A stretch of 64,000 bases of DNA from Mycobacterium hubeiense (GCF_002838065.1 NZ_PIZU01000007.1:83045-147044); one strand, 5' to 3'. Counted from the first letter of the stretch, positions 49,784-61,243 are shown. The notes: generated by a model from the letters alone, not told the origin. A program made the numbers and translations.

Positions 49784-50943
49784 GGGGTTCTCCGATCGTC
49801 CTGGTTGCGTAATGCGATGGCGAGTGCTTCGGGGGACATGTCGTCGGCCAGCGCGGCCAGTACGGTGTCGACCTGACTGGGTGGGGCCAGGCTGTCGACC
49901 GGTTGGTCGCGGTCCAGGTTGGTGGGGAAGGGGTAGCCCTCGGCGGCTGCGACGATGACGTTGACCAGGTCGCGTTCCGGCCGGCCGGCCGCTTTCATCG
50001 TCCGCAGCACCGGATAGACGGCGCGCACCATCGCTGCGCGGTCGACCGCCTCCATGGCCCGGCCGAACGGTGACGAGATCTGCAGCAGGTTGGCCATCCG
50101 CCGGATGCCGGACGACGTGTTGGAGCCCGCGCCGTGATACAGCGCCGGATTGAAGAACATCGCGTCGCCCTTGCGCAGCGGAACCTGCACGTGGTGCTCG
50201 GCGAAAAAATCGATGAACTCCGGCCGGTTGAATGCGATGTACCCGGCGACGAACCGCTGCGAGTAGGGCAGCAACATGGTGGGTCCGCTCTCGATCGGCA
50301 TGTCGCAGTGCGCGACAGCGCCCTGCAGCGTGAGCACCGCCGACATCTGGTGCAGGTGCGCCGGATAGGCCGCCAGCTCATCCGGTCGGACGAAACCCAA
50401 GTGATAATCGCGGTGGGGAACTTGTTGCCGGCCACCGGGATTGACCACGTTGACCTGCGAGGTGACTTGGTATCGCGGTCCCAGCCAGGCCTGGCAGATC
50501 AGCGCCAGCACGTCGCTGGCGTAGTACTCCGCGAAGACAGCGGGCGCGTGCAGCGCCAGTTTCTGCGCCGCGTTCCAGATCCGGTCGTTGGCGCCAGGCG
50601 TGCCGAAGTGGTCCCCTGCGGCCGATCCGGCCGCGCGCTGGGTGGCGATGATGTCGAAGAATGCGGCCCTGGCCGCGTCGACGACATCGTCGGTGAACCC
50701 GCCCTCGAACACCACGACGCCGGGCCCGTGGGCCAGCGCCCGGACCAACTCCGACTGCACTGCGCGGCGGCTGGACTGCGCGGCCGCACCCGCCGAGTAC
50801 ACCAGCACGTTGCTTCGCACATCGCTGGCGTGCGGATAGTCGGCAAGATCGGTTTCCCGCAGCACCTGGTCACGGAATTCGTCCAGATGGCAATCCGTGT
50901 CGTCGAGGAACGCCCGGTGCGTAGTGGTCATCGGTGTCGCCAT
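49780..50943 (-). CDS. Phytanoyl-CoA dioxygenase (PhyH)-family Fe(II)/2-oxoglutarate oxygenase
   Basis: A 387-aa jelly-roll oxygenase. The iron triad is His177 and Asp179 in VPHRDYH, with distal His270 in FNPALYHGAG, and the 2-oxoglutarate-anchoring Arg is 281 or 282 in GIRRMANLL. Its length fits PhyH proteins. It heads an operon with two Gfo/Idh dehydrogenases and a TIM barrel, divergent from a LacI-type gene. A sensible idea is oxidative removal of a methyl or other group from a substituted inositol or sugar, before dehydrogenation. This is inference; PhyH members hydroxylate many unrelated compounds. Confidence 0.85.
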   Translation of the reverse strand: MATPMTTTHRAFLDDTDCHLDEFRDQVLRETDLADYPHASDVRSNVLVYSAGAAAQSSRRAVQSELVRALAHGPGVVVFEGGFTDDVVDAARAAFFDIIATQRAAGSAAGDHFGTPGANDRIWNAAQKLALHAPAVFAEYYASDVLALICQAWLGPRYQVTSQVNVVNPGGRQQVPHRDYHLGFVRPDELAAYPAHLHQMSAVLTLQGAVAHCDMPIESGPTMLLPYSQRFVAGYIAFNRPEFIDFFAEHHVQVPLRKGDAMFFNPALYHGAGSNTSSGIRRMANLLQISSPFGRAMEAVDRAAMVRAVYPVLRTMKAAGRPERDLVNVIVAAAEGYPFPTNLDRDQPVDSLAPPSQVDTVLAALADDMSPEALAIALRNQDDRRTP

Positions 50944-50981
50944 GCAGCTAGTGTTGCTGTGACATCGACCGCATACAACGC

Positions 50982-50999
50982 CAAAAACCCATCAAAAAC
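50982..50999. promoter_or_regulatory. Direct repeat CAAAAAC x2 in the PhyH/LacI intergenic gap
   Basis: CAAAAAC at 50982-50988 and 50993-50999, an 11-base period (one helical turn), between the divergent dioxygenase and regulator genes. It is a possible binding site for the adjacent regulator. No palindrome of the CTAGAACGTTCTAG type is present in this gap. Confidence 0.3.
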
Positions 51000-51031
51000 A
51001 CCTCAGCAGGATGGGCGGAGCCGGAGGCAAC

Positions 51032-52036
51032 ATGCCGCATCGCTACAAGGTGCGTGAGATCGCGCAGCAGTCCGGGCTGAGTGAGGCCACCGTCGACCGG
51101 GTGCTCCATCAGCGTCCCGGGGTGCGGGAGAACACCCGCGCCGAGGTCATGCAGGCGATCGCCGATCTGGACAGGCAGCGGTCGCAGCTGCGCCTCAACG
51201 GCCGGCGCTACCTGATCGACGTGGTGATGCAGACGCCCCGGCGGTTTTCCGACGCCTTCCGCGCGGCGGTGGAGGCCGAACTGCCGGCATTCGCGCCGGC
51301 CATGCTGCGCGCCCGATTCCATCTGTGGGAGTCGGGCTCGACGGCCCAGATGGTCGACACCCTCGGCCGCATCAAGGGCAGCCACGGCGTCATCTTGAAG
51401 GCCCAGGACGATCCCGACGTCGCCGAGGCGATCGACCGGCTCGTCGACAGCGGTGTCCCGGTGGTGACCTATGCGACCGATGTGCCGACCAGCGCCCGGT
51501 GCGGATACGTCGGCATCGACAACCACGGCGCGGGGGTCACCGCGGCCTACTTGATGGGGCAGTGGCTGGGGCCGGCGCCGTCGGACGTGCTCATCACGCT
51601 CAGTCGCAACGTCTTTCGCGGCGAGGGTGAACGCGAGGTGGGGTTCCGGACGGCGCTGCGTGGCTCCGGTCGCACCATCGTCGACGTCAGCGACAGTGAC
51701 GGCATCGACGCCACCAACGAACGGCTGGTGCTCGAAGCCCTCGAGCGCCACCCCTCCGTCGAGGCCGTCTACTCCGTCGGGGGCGGCAACGCCGCGACGG
51801 TGGCGGCGTTCGAGAAGTTGGGGCGGGTTTGCCGGGTTTTCATCGCCCACGATCTCGACGCCGACAACCGCCGACTGCTCCGTGAAGGCCGCATCTCCGT
51901 GGTGCTGCACAACGATTTGCGCGCCGACGCCCGCCTGGCGATGCGGCTGATCCTGCAGCACCGGGGCGCACTTCCCGCCGAGCCCTCTCGGCCGGTTCCC
52001 ATCCAGGTCATCACGCCGTACAACTTGCCGCCGTGA
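51032..52036 (+). CDS. LacI-family transcriptional regulator of the PhyH operon
   Basis: A 334-aa regulator. The N-terminal helix-turn-helix is YKVREIAQQSGLSEATVDRV (about 4-23), with a short hinge and a Peripla_BP_4-type sensor domain (about 55-320: DVVMQTPRRFSDAFRAAVE, VSDSDGIDATNERLV, FIAHDLDADNRRLLREG). ATG 51032 is chosen because GGAGG sits at 51023-51027; an upstream ATG at 51011 adds seven residues. It resembles regulators paired with CUT2 transporters, so its ligand is probably a sugar or cyclitol. Divergent arrangement suggests control of the PhyH operon. Confidence 0.88.
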   Translation: MPHRYKVREIAQQSGLSEATVDRVLHQRPGVRENTRAEVMQAIADLDRQRSQLRLNGRRYLIDVVMQTPRRFSDAFRAAVEAELPAFAPAMLRARFHLWESGSTAQMVDTLGRIKGSHGVILKAQDDPDVAEAIDRLVDSGVPVVTYATDVPTSARCGYVGIDNHGAGVTAAYLMGQWLGPAPSDVLITLSRNVFRGEGEREVGFRTALRGSGRTIVDVSDSDGIDATNERLVLEALERHPSVEAVYSVGGGNAATVAAFEKLGRVCRVFIAHDLDADNRRLLREGRISVVLHNDLRADARLAMRLILQHRGALPAEPSRPVPIQVITPYNLPP

Positions 52037-52071
52037 GTGCTAGCCGACAGCTACCGGTCGGTAACCAATTC

Positions 52072-52093
52072 TTAGAGAATGACATTCTCCTAA
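52072..52093. promoter_or_regulatory. Palindrome GAGAATG-A-CATTCTC ahead of korA
   Basis: Perfect 7-1-7 palindrome at 52075-52089, extended imperfectly to TTAG ... CTAA at 52072-52093. This geometry is seen in Fur-family boxes. It lies in the 291-base gap between the LacI stop and korA. Just after it, 52095-52123 forms an imperfect hairpin (CGTGA ... TCACG arms) that may end the lacI transcript. No other gene is visible in the gap. Confidence 0.45.
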
Positions 52094-52327
52094 ACGTGAC
52101 GAAAACCACATTTTTGTCTCACGTCGGCGTTGTTCACGTCACTGAGCAGCGAGTTCGATCGGTGCTCACCCGCAAGTCACCCGCGAGTCCGGTGAAGCGC
52201 AGCCTAAGAGAAGTGCAATAATCGGTACTGGTAGTGACAGCAAAACTTTGGTGAACGTCAACCGGCGGCGCGTCCGCGTGACTGCGACTCGGAAGACTTC
52301 GCCCGATCAGCACGGAAGGCAGGCGTC

Positions 52328-54301
52328 GTGGGGGCCATCGACAACGCGGTCAGTCCCGGCACTTCGGGCCCTCGGCAGAAGCTGGAGAAGGTCGTCATCC
52401 GCTTCGCCGGCGACTCCGGCGACGGTATGCAGCTCACCGGTGACCGGTTCACCTCCGAGGCCGCACTGTTCGGCAATGACCTTGCCACACAACCGAATTA
52501 CCCCGCCGAGATCCGCGCCCCGCAGGGCACCCTGCCGGGCGTTTCGTCGTTCCAGATCCAAATCGCCGACTACGACATCCTGACCGCGGGTGACCGCCCC
52601 GACGTGCTGGTCGCGATGAACCCCGCCGCGCTCAAAGCCAATGTCGGCGACCTGCCCCGCGGCGGCCTGATCATCGCCAACTCCGACGAGTTCACCAAGC
52701 GCAATCTGGCCAAGGTCGGCTACGAGAGCAATCCTCTGGAGAACGACGAGCTGTCCGACTACGTCGTGCAGGCCGTTCCGATGACCACACTGACGCTGGG
52801 TGCGGTCGAGGAGATCGGCGCCTCCAAGAAGGACGGGCAACGCGCCAAGAACATGTTCGCGCTCGGCCTGCTGTCGTGGATGTACGGTCGCGAGCTCGAG
52901 CACAGCGAGGCGTTTATCCGCGAGAAGTTCGCCCGCAAGCCAGAAATCGCCGAGGCCAATGTGCTCGCGCTCAAGGCGGGCTGGAACTACGGCGAGACCA
53001 CCGAGGCCTTCGGCACCACCTATGAGGTGGCCCCGGCCAAGCTGAAGACCGGTGAATACCGCCAGATTTCGGGCAACACCGCGCTGGCGTACGGCATCGT
53101 GACGGCGGGTCACCTCGGCGACATCCAGGTGGTGCTGGGCACCTACCCCATCACGCCGGCGTCGGACATCCTGCACGAGCTCTCCAAGCACAAGAACTTC
53201 AATGTGCTCACCTTCCAGGCGGAGGACGAGATCGCCGGCATCGGCGCGGCGATCGGCGCGTCCTACGGCGGCGCGCTGGGCGTCACCAGCACGTCGGGCC
53301 CCGGCATCTCGCTGAAATCCGAGGCCATCGGCCTGGCCGTGATGACCGAGCTGCCGCTGATCGTCATCGACGTGCAGCGTGGCGGCCCGTCAACCGGTCT
53401 GCCGACCAAGACCGAGCAGGCCGATCTGCTGCAGGCGCTGTTCGGGCGCAACGGCGAATCGCCGGTCGCGGTGCTGGCGCCGCGGTCCCCTTCGGACTGC
53501 TTCGAGATCGCCATCGAGGCGGCGCGAATCGCGGTGAACTACCACACGCCGGTGATGATCCTGTCCGACGGCGCGATCGCCAACGGGTCAGAACCGTGGC
53601 GCATTCCCGACATCAGCACGTTCGAGCCGATCGAGCACACGTTCGCCAAAGCGGGCGAGCCGTTCCAGCCGTACGCGCGTGACCCCGAGACGCTGGCCCG
53701 CCAGTTCGCCATCCCCGGCACTCCCGGTCTGGAGCACCGCATCGGCGGGCTGGAGGCGGCCAACGGCTCGGGCAACATCTCCTACGAGCCCAAGAACCAC
53801 GACCTGATGGTGCGGCTGCGCCAGGAGAAGATCGCCGGCATCACGGTGCCAGACCTCGAGGTCGACGACCCGACTGGCGATGCGGAGTTGCTGATGCTCG
53901 GGTGGGGCAGTTCATACGGCCCGATCGGTGAGGCGTGCCGGCGCGCCCGCCGCAAGGGCATCAAGGTGGCCCAGGCGCATCTGCGCTACCTCAACCCGTT
54001 CCCGGCCAACCTCGGTGAGGTGCTGCGGCGCTACCCGAAGGTGGTGCTGCCGGAGATGAACCTCGGCCAGCTGGCGTTGTTGTTGCGCGGCAAGTTCCTG
54101 GTGGACGTGCAATCGGTGACCAAGGTGGAAGGCATGGCGTTTCTGGCCGACGAGGTTGAGGACATCATCGATTCCGCACTGGACGGGACGTTGGGCGACA
54201 AGGAAATCGACAAGGCCAAATTCGCCCGGCTGGCGGCGGCCACCATCGAGGGGCCAGACACCGCCGACGCGGACGCGACTGGCGTGGGAGTGAACGCATG
54301 A
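52328..54301 (+). CDS. korA: 2-oxoglutarate:ferredoxin oxidoreductase, alpha subunit (gamma-alpha fusion)
   Basis: A 657-aa subunit of the CoA-dependent 2-oxoglutarate oxidoreductase that makes succinyl-CoA while reducing ferredoxin, an alternative to the 2-oxoglutarate dehydrogenase complex in mycobacteria. The N-terminal gamma-type domain (about 20-195) starts VVIRFAGDSGDGMQLTGDRF. The alpha/Pyr domain (about 240-420) has GTYPITPASDILHELSKH and FQAEDEIAGIGAAIGASYGGA, and domain II follows (EPIEHTF onward). The GTG start is at 52328 with GGAAGGC upstream. Its TGA overlaps the ATG of korB by four bases. It is conserved as Rv2455c. Confidence 0.95.
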   Translation: MGAIDNAVSPGTSGPRQKLEKVVIRFAGDSGDGMQLTGDRFTSEAALFGNDLATQPNYPAEIRAPQGTLPGVSSFQIQIADYDILTAGDRPDVLVAMNPAALKANVGDLPRGGLIIANSDEFTKRNLAKVGYESNPLENDELSDYVVQAVPMTTLTLGAVEEIGASKKDGQRAKNMFALGLLSWMYGRELEHSEAFIREKFARKPEIAEANVLALKAGWNYGETTEAFGTTYEVAPAKLKTGEYRQISGNTALAYGIVTAGHLGDIQVVLGTYPITPASDILHELSKHKNFNVLTFQAEDEIAGIGAAIGASYGGALGVTSTSGPGISLKSEAIGLAVMTELPLIVIDVQRGGPSTGLPTKTEQADLLQALFGRNGESPVAVLAPRSPSDCFEIAIEAARIAVNYHTPVMILSDGAIANGSEPWRIPDISTFEPIEHTFAKAGEPFQPYARDPETLARQFAIPGTPGLEHRIGGLEAANGSGNISYEPKNHDLMVRLRQEKIAGITVPDLEVDDPTGDAELLMLGWGSSYGPIGEACRRARRKGIKVAQAHLRYLNPFPANLGEVLRRYPKVVLPEMNLGQLALLLRGKFLVDVQSVTKVEGMAFLADEVEDIIDSALDGTLGDKEIDKAKFARLAAATIEGPDTADADATGVGVNA

Positions 54302-55380
54302 CTGACCTGATCGGTGCGGATCTCGGACTGACACCCGGCGGTCTGTCCAAGACCAGCGGGGTGCCCACAACCGACCAACCGCAGAAGGCGAAAGACTTCA
54401 CCAGCGACCAGGAGGTGCGCTGGTGCCCCGGGTGCGGTGACTACGTCATCCTCAACACGATTCGTAACTTCCTGCCCGAGTTGGGATTGCGCCGCGAGAA
54501 CATCGCGTTCGTCAGCGGCATCGGCTGCTCGAGCCGCTTCCCGTACTACCTGGAAACCTACGGCTTCCACTCGATCCACGGCCGGGCCCCGACCATCGCC
54601 ACCGGCTTGGCGCTGGCCCGCGAGGACCTCTCGGTGTGGGTTGTCACCGGCGACGGCGACGCACTCTCGATTGGCGGCAACCACCTGATCCATGCGCTGC
54701 GCCGCAACATCAACATCACGATCCTGTTGTTCAACAACCGGATCTACGGGCTCACCAAGGGGCAGTACTCGCCGACCTCCGAGGTCGGCAAGATCACCAA
54801 ATCGACGCCGATGGGCTCGCTGGACTATCCGTTCAACCCGGTGTCGCTGGCGCTGGGCGCCGACGCGACATTCGTCGGGCGTGCGCTGGACTCCGACCGC
54901 AAGGGGTTGAGCGAAGTGCTGCGGGCGGCCGCTTCGCACCGCGGCGCCGCGCTGGTCGAAATCCTGCAGGACTGCCCGATCTTCAATGACGGCTCCTTTG
55001 ATGCGCTGCGCAAGGAAGGCGCCGAGGAACGGCTGATCAACGTCGCACACGGCGAACCGATCATCTTCGGCGCAGACGGAGAGTACTGCGTGGTCAAGTC
55101 CGGCTACGGCCTGGAGGTCGCCAAGACCGCCGACGTGTCCGCCGACGAGATCGTCGTGCACAACGCCCACGTCGAGGATCCGGCGTACGCCTTCGCGCTG
55201 TCGCGGCTTTCTGAGCAGAACCTCGAACACATGGTGATGGGCATCTTCCGTCAGGTCAGCAAGCCGACCTACGACGACGCCGCCCGTGCGCAGGTCGCCT
55301 CCGCGCGCGAGGCCAAGGCGCACGACACGGCGGCGCTGCAATCGCTGTTGCGCGGCAAAGACACCTGGACCGTCGACTAA
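54298..55380 (+). CDS. korB: 2-oxoglutarate:ferredoxin oxidoreductase, beta subunit
   Basis: A 360-aa thiamine-diphosphate and iron-sulfur subunit partnering KorA. Cysteines for the [4Fe-4S] cluster are in RWCPGCGDY near residue 42, GIGCSSRF near 77 and a later Cys in EILQDCPIF near 225. The TPP-binding motif is [15 protein letters not shown] ... [11 protein letters not shown] near 115-155. The four-base overlap with korA ensures equal expression. The family usually works with a dedicated ferredoxin, which is not encoded here. It corresponds to Rv2454c. Confidence 0.96.
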   Translation: MTDLIGADLGLTPGGLSKTSGVPTTDQPQKAKDFTSDQEVRWCPGCGDYVILNTIRNFLPELGLRRENIAFVSGIGCSSRFPYYLETYGFHSIHGRAPTIATGLALAREDLSVWVVTGDGDALSIGGNHLIHALRRNINITILLFNNRIYGLTKGQYSPTSEVGKITKSTPMGSLDYPFNPVSLALGADATFVGRALDSDRKGLSEVLRAAASHRGAALVEILQDCPIFNDGSFDALRKEGAEERLINVAHGEPIIFGADGEYCVVKSGYGLEVAKTADVSADEIVVHNAHVEDPAYAFALSRLSEQNLEHMVMGIFRQVSKPTYDDAARAQVASAREAKAHDTAALQSLLRGKDTWTVD

Positions 55381-55390
55381 CGTCACTGGC

Positions 55391-55960
55391 GTGACGTCCA
55401 CCGTTCCGCTGGCGGCGGTAGTGCTGGCGGGCGGGGCATCCCGGCGGATGGGCCGCGACAAGGCCACCCTGCCGTACGACGGAAAGACTCTCATCGAGCA
55501 TGTCGTCGCCGCGGTCGGCCCGCGGTGCTCACCCGTCTTCGTGATCGCCGCGCCCGGCCAACCCTTGCCGCCACTGCCCGCCGAGGTGCTCCGTGATGAG
55601 GTGCGCGGTGTCGGGCCGCTGCTCGCGACCGGTCGCGGACTACGGGCCGCCGCCGAGGCAGGTTGCGAGTGGGCGTTTGTCTGTGCCGTCGACATGCCGT
55701 TTCTGACCACGGAGCTGATCGACGAACTTGCCCGTCGCGCAAGTCGTCTCGGCGTCGATGCGGTGCTGCCGTGGGATGGCCGCGACCACTATCTGGCCGG
55801 CGTGTACCGCACCGCACTGCACGAGCGGGCGTCGGAGTTGGTGGCCGCGGGGGAGCGCAGCATGCGGGCGCTGGTTGACCGCGTCGATACGCAACGGATC
55901 GTGATGTCACCCGGGCAACGGGCTCTGACCAACGTCAACACCCCCGCAGACCTGCCCTGA
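55391..55960 (+). CDS. mobA: Molybdenum cofactor guanylyltransferase
   Basis: A 189-aa enzyme that adds GMP from GTP to molybdopterin to form the MGD cofactor. The nucleotide-binding N-terminus is [19 protein letters not shown] (the LAGG-x-S-x-RMG-x-DK motif), followed by RGVGPLLA near 73 and VDMPFLT near 101. The start is GTG 55391, ten bases after korB; the open frame extends into korB out of frame and is not used. The window also holds fdhF/fdhD, which need this cofactor, although 23 kb away. Rv2453c is the counterpart. Confidence 0.93.
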   Translation: MTSTVPLAAVVLAGGASRRMGRDKATLPYDGKTLIEHVVAAVGPRCSPVFVIAAPGQPLPPLPAEVLRDEVRGVGPLLATGRGLRAAAEAGCEWAFVCAVDMPFLTTELIDELARRASRLGVDAVLPWDGRDHYLAGVYRTALHERASELVAAGERSMRALVDRVDTQRIVMSPGQRALTNVNTPADLP

Positions 55961-56030
55961 ACTTGCCACAGCGCGTCCCGAAATTGTCAGCAAATTGTAT
56001 TTGGATCGCTATTTGATCCTTTTCCGCTAA

Positions 56031-56096
56031 ATTGGCAGTTCGTCTCCCGGTAATTGGCTGCATATCTGTTCGTTATTGGCTGTCTCTATTTCTCGA
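56031..56096. repeat. Three 22-bp iterons beginning ATTGGC[A/T]G
   Basis: ATTGGCAG at 56031, ATTGGCTG at 56053 and ATTGGCTG at 56075 are spaced exactly 22 bases apart (about two helical turns). Positions 13 and 15 of each unit are also constant (T). It is either a tandem binding site for a regulator or a worn tandem duplication. Confidence 0.55.
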
Positions 56097-56605
56097 TCCG
56101 TCGTACTTTTTTGCGCCCAGAGGCTACGGTGTGGCACCGAGAATGCTTCTGGCGGCGGGGATTTCGCGTTGCGAGACCGGCCGCAGTGGGGAAATTCGGG
56201 CGACGGCGGCCCTGGTTTTGGTTCCCGGCTAGTCGGCAAAAGCGGCCATATCGAGGGGTGGTGCCGGTGTACGCGCCGGGGGAGGCGCAGGCGACGGGTG
56301 GTGCTGGGGTTCCGCGATGCTGACGTTATGCCGAATTTGTTGTGTAGCAATGTGATTAACGCCAGACACGGTCGGGTCAGGGCCCGGCCGGGCACCGTCG
56401 GTGATCGTAGGCTGCGTCCGAATACCCCGTCGCATCAAGGAGTTTGGGCAACCCGGATGGGTAAGCCGAACCAGCGAATCGCCGCGGGGGTACGAGGGCG
56501 CGTCAACGCGGGCTCGCAGGTGCTCTCACCTGCGGTTTAGCGCCGACGAAGGGCGGCAGGCGCGGGTTAATTCCCCGGTCCGCGTGGCCCAGCTCACAAA
56601 AGCCT

Positions 56606-56621
56606 GGTGATTTGGGTCACA
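56606..56621. promoter_or_regulatory. CRP-like box upstream of the first rpf
   Basis: GGTGA-TTTGGG-TCACA, nine of ten match to the TGTGA-N6-TCACA consensus. In M. tuberculosis the CRP homologue Rv3676 directly activates rpfA. The site is about 350 bases upstream of the start codon, implying a long leader. Confidence 0.5.
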
Positions 56622-56932
56622 AAATGTCGCCCTGTTAGCAGATTTGACCGTCCGCGCGGAATGCAGAGTGACCTGCACAGATGATGTCGATGATGGCGTC
56701 GTGATCTGTCCGTGATCTAACCGCTATCGGCCGTTCACCGATATGACTTCTCGCCACGGGCTTTGTACGGTCCCTGAGAGCTCCGAAACGGAGCAAATAA
56801 TTTCAAAACCACGAAGCTGCGTGTGAGTGGGGCTGGCAATAGGCGCAGAGCCTTCAGCAGCCGTCCCCTGTCGCGCCTGACCGAGACGGCGCGGCCCAGC
56901 TCTTCACCTCCATGGGAACTACGCCCGCGTGA

Positions 56933-57298
<366 letters not shown>

Positions 57299-57404
57299 TA
57301 CCCAGCCTCGCGCTGTGCGCTGACATTGCGCACAGGGTCGTGATTTCCGGGAAACCACAGCCCTCAGTGCAATCTCACGCGCGCAAGTTAGGTCATTTTC
57401 GGAG

Positions 57405-57444
57405 ACGGTGCCGGGCGAGCATGCCCGGCACCGTTCTCATTTTT
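57405..57444 (+). terminator. Intrinsic terminator after the first rpf
   Basis: ACGGTGCCGGGC (57405-57416), loop GAGCAT, perfect complement 57423-57434, then TCTCATTTTT. A 12-bp GC-rich stem with a T-rich tail is a strong Rho-independent terminator, rare in mycobacteria. It separates the transcripts of the two rpf genes. Confidence 0.88.
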
Positions 57445-57503
57445 CCCAGCGTTCTCGCTGGTCAGTCCCGTCTCGGAAGAAAACTTCAGCCTCCCCTGTA
57501 ACG

Positions 57504-59207
<1,704 letters not shown>

Positions 59208-59250
59208 CCGTCGAACGTAAACGGTCGGGTGGGTGTGCTACCAACGGGGC

Positions 59251-61233
59251 ATGACTTCTGCACCGTCGACGCCCTTTCATGACCTCGACGCGTTCGTCGC
59301 CCTGCCGCGGGTGTCGGGCCTGGCGGTGTCGCCGGACGGCTCGCGGGTGGTGACCACCATCGCCGAACTCAACGACAAGCGCACCGAATACGTCACGGCG
59401 GTGTGGGAACTCGACCCGTCGGGTGAGCGGCCGGTGCGCAGGCTCACGCGCGGCGCGAAGGGCGAGTCGTCACCCGTCTTCACCGCCGACGGTGACGTGT
59501 TGTTCATCGCGGTCCGCCCGACCGAGGACGACGACAAGCCGCCCGCGGCGCTGTGGCGGTTGCCCGCGGCGGGCGGTGAAGCGGTCGAGGAGCTGACGCT
59601 GCCCGGCGGGGTGACCAAGGTGCAGACCGCACGTGACGCCGCGACCACCGTGGTCGCAGCCCCGCTGCTGCGATCGGCGAAGGGCATCGACGAGGACAAA
59701 CGACTGCGAACGCTGCGCAAGGACAACAAGATCTCCGCGGTGCTGCACACCGGATATCCGGTGCGGTACTGGGATCACGACCTCGGGCCCGACCATCCGC
59801 ATCTGCTCGACGCCGAGGGCCCGCGTGACCTGACGCCGCAACCCGGTGATGCATTGCGGGAGGCCGATTTCGACGTCAGCGCCGACGGACGCTTCCTCGT
59901 GACGTCGTGGCACGACCCCGGACCGCGGGCGTCCATTCGCGGCACGTTGGTGCGCATCGACCTCGACAGCGGGGAACGGACCACCATCGCCGACGATCCC
60001 GACGCGGACCTGGAGCTGCCCGCGATCTCGCCCGACGGTTCGGCGGTGGCCTTCACCCGCGAAACCCACTCCACGCCAGACAAGGCACCACGAATCACGT
60101 TGTGCTGTCTGCGATTCGCAGAGCCGTTCGTTGAGCTCGGGACAGAGTGGGACCGGTGGCCCACGTCGGTGACCTGGGCGGTGGACGGCTCGAGCATCAT
60201 CGTCACCGCCGACGAGAACGGGCGCGGCCCGATTTTCGCCGTCGACCCGGTGACGGGCTCGGTCACCCGGATCACCGACGACGACTACACCTACTGCGAC
60301 GTCCGCACCGCGCCCGGTGGGGTGATCTTCGCGCTGCGCAGTTCCTATGATGCGCCGCCACATCCGGTTCGGATCGATCCCGACGGCGCGGTGACGGTGT
60401 TGCCGTGCGTCGAATTGCCGGGTCTGCCCGGCACTTTGACCGAAATCATCGCGACGGCCGACGATGGGACGCCGGTCCGGTCGTGGTTGGCGCTGCCCAA
60501 AACAGACGAGCCCGCGCCGCTGCTGCTGTGGATCCACGGTGGTCCACTGGCCAGTTGGAATGCCTGGCATTGGCGGTGGAACCCCTGGCTGATGGTGGCG
60601 CAAGGTTATTCGGTGTTGATGCCGGATCCGGCGTTGTCCACCGGCTACGGGCAGGACTTCATTCAACGTGGCTGGGGCGCTTGGGGTTCGGCACCGTATA
60701 CCGATCTGCTGGCCGCCACCGACGCCGCGTGCGCACATCCCGGGGTGGATGAGACACGCACGGCAGCCATGGGCGGTTCGTTCGGCGGATACATGGCCAA
60801 TTGGATTGCCGGGCATACGGATCGGTTCGACGCGATCGTCACCCACGCCAGTTTGTGGGCGCTGGACCAGTTCGGCGCCACCACCGACGGCGCCTACTGG
60901 TGGGCGCGGGAGATGACGCCCGAGATGGCCGAGCAGAACTCGCCGCACCGGTTCGTCGAGCACATCGGCACCCCGATGCTCGTCATCCATGGCGACAAGG
61001 ACTATCGGGTGCCGATCGGCGAGGCGCTGCGGCTTTGGTATGAGTTGCTGACCAAGTCCGGGCTGCCCGCCGACGACGACGGCACCAGCCCGCACCAGTT
61101 CCTGTACTTCCCGTCGGAGAACCACTGGGTACGCCACCCTCCGCACGCCAAGATCTGGTACCAGGTCGTCAGCGCGTTCCTGGCCCGCCACCTGTTCGGT
61201 GAGGACGCCCAACCGCCCGAAATGCTCGGGTAG
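59251..61233 (+). CDS. Prolyl oligopeptidase-family serine peptidase (S9)
   Basis: A 660-aa cytosolic peptidase of the acylaminoacyl/dipeptidyl type. The first 390 residues are the beta-propeller (GLAVSPDGSRVV, AISPDGSAVAF repeats) that gates the active site. The alpha/beta-hydrolase part holds the nucleophile in MGGSFGGYM (Ser near 510), Asp in HGDKDYRVP near 585 and His in SENHWV near 625. The start is ATG 59251; six residues of an earlier GTG frame are ignored. No signal peptide is present. It probably trims oligopeptides or acylated peptides. Confidence 0.92.
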   Translation: MTSAPSTPFHDLDAFVALPRVSGLAVSPDGSRVVTTIAELNDKRTEYVTAVWELDPSGERPVRRLTRGAKGESSPVFTADGDVLFIAVRPTEDDDKPPAALWRLPAAGGEAVEELTLPGGVTKVQTARDAATTVVAAPLLRSAKGIDEDKRLRTLRKDNKISAVLHTGYPVRYWDHDLGPDHPHLLDAEGPRDLTPQPGDALREADFDVSADGRFLVTSWHDPGPRASIRGTLVRIDLDSGERTTIADDPDADLELPAISPDGSAVAFTRETHSTPDKAPRITLCCLRFAEPFVELGTEWDRWPTSVTWAVDGSSIIVTADENGRGPIFAVDPVTGSVTRITDDDYTYCDVRTAPGGVIFALRSSYDAPPHPVRIDPDGAVTVLPCVELPGLPGTLTEIIATADDGTPVRSWLALPKTDEPAPLLLWIHGGPLASWNAWHWRWNPWLMVAQGYSVLMPDPALSTGYGQDFIQRGWGAWGSAPYTDLLAATDAACAHPGVDETRTAAMGGSFGGYMANWIAGHTDRFDAIVTHASLWALDQFGATTDGAYWWAREMTPEMAEQNSPHRFVEHIGTPMLVIHGDKDYRVPIGEALRLWYELLTKSGLPADDDGTSPHQFLYFPSENHWVRHPPHAKIWYQVVSAFLARHLFGEDAQPPEMLG

Positions 61234-61243
61234 CGTCGCGCTC

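Noticed and set aside
54031..55710. 559-codon open frame antisense to korB/mobA
   Set aside because: Shadow of korB and mobA with Arg/Ala/Val/Gly-rich product and no motif.
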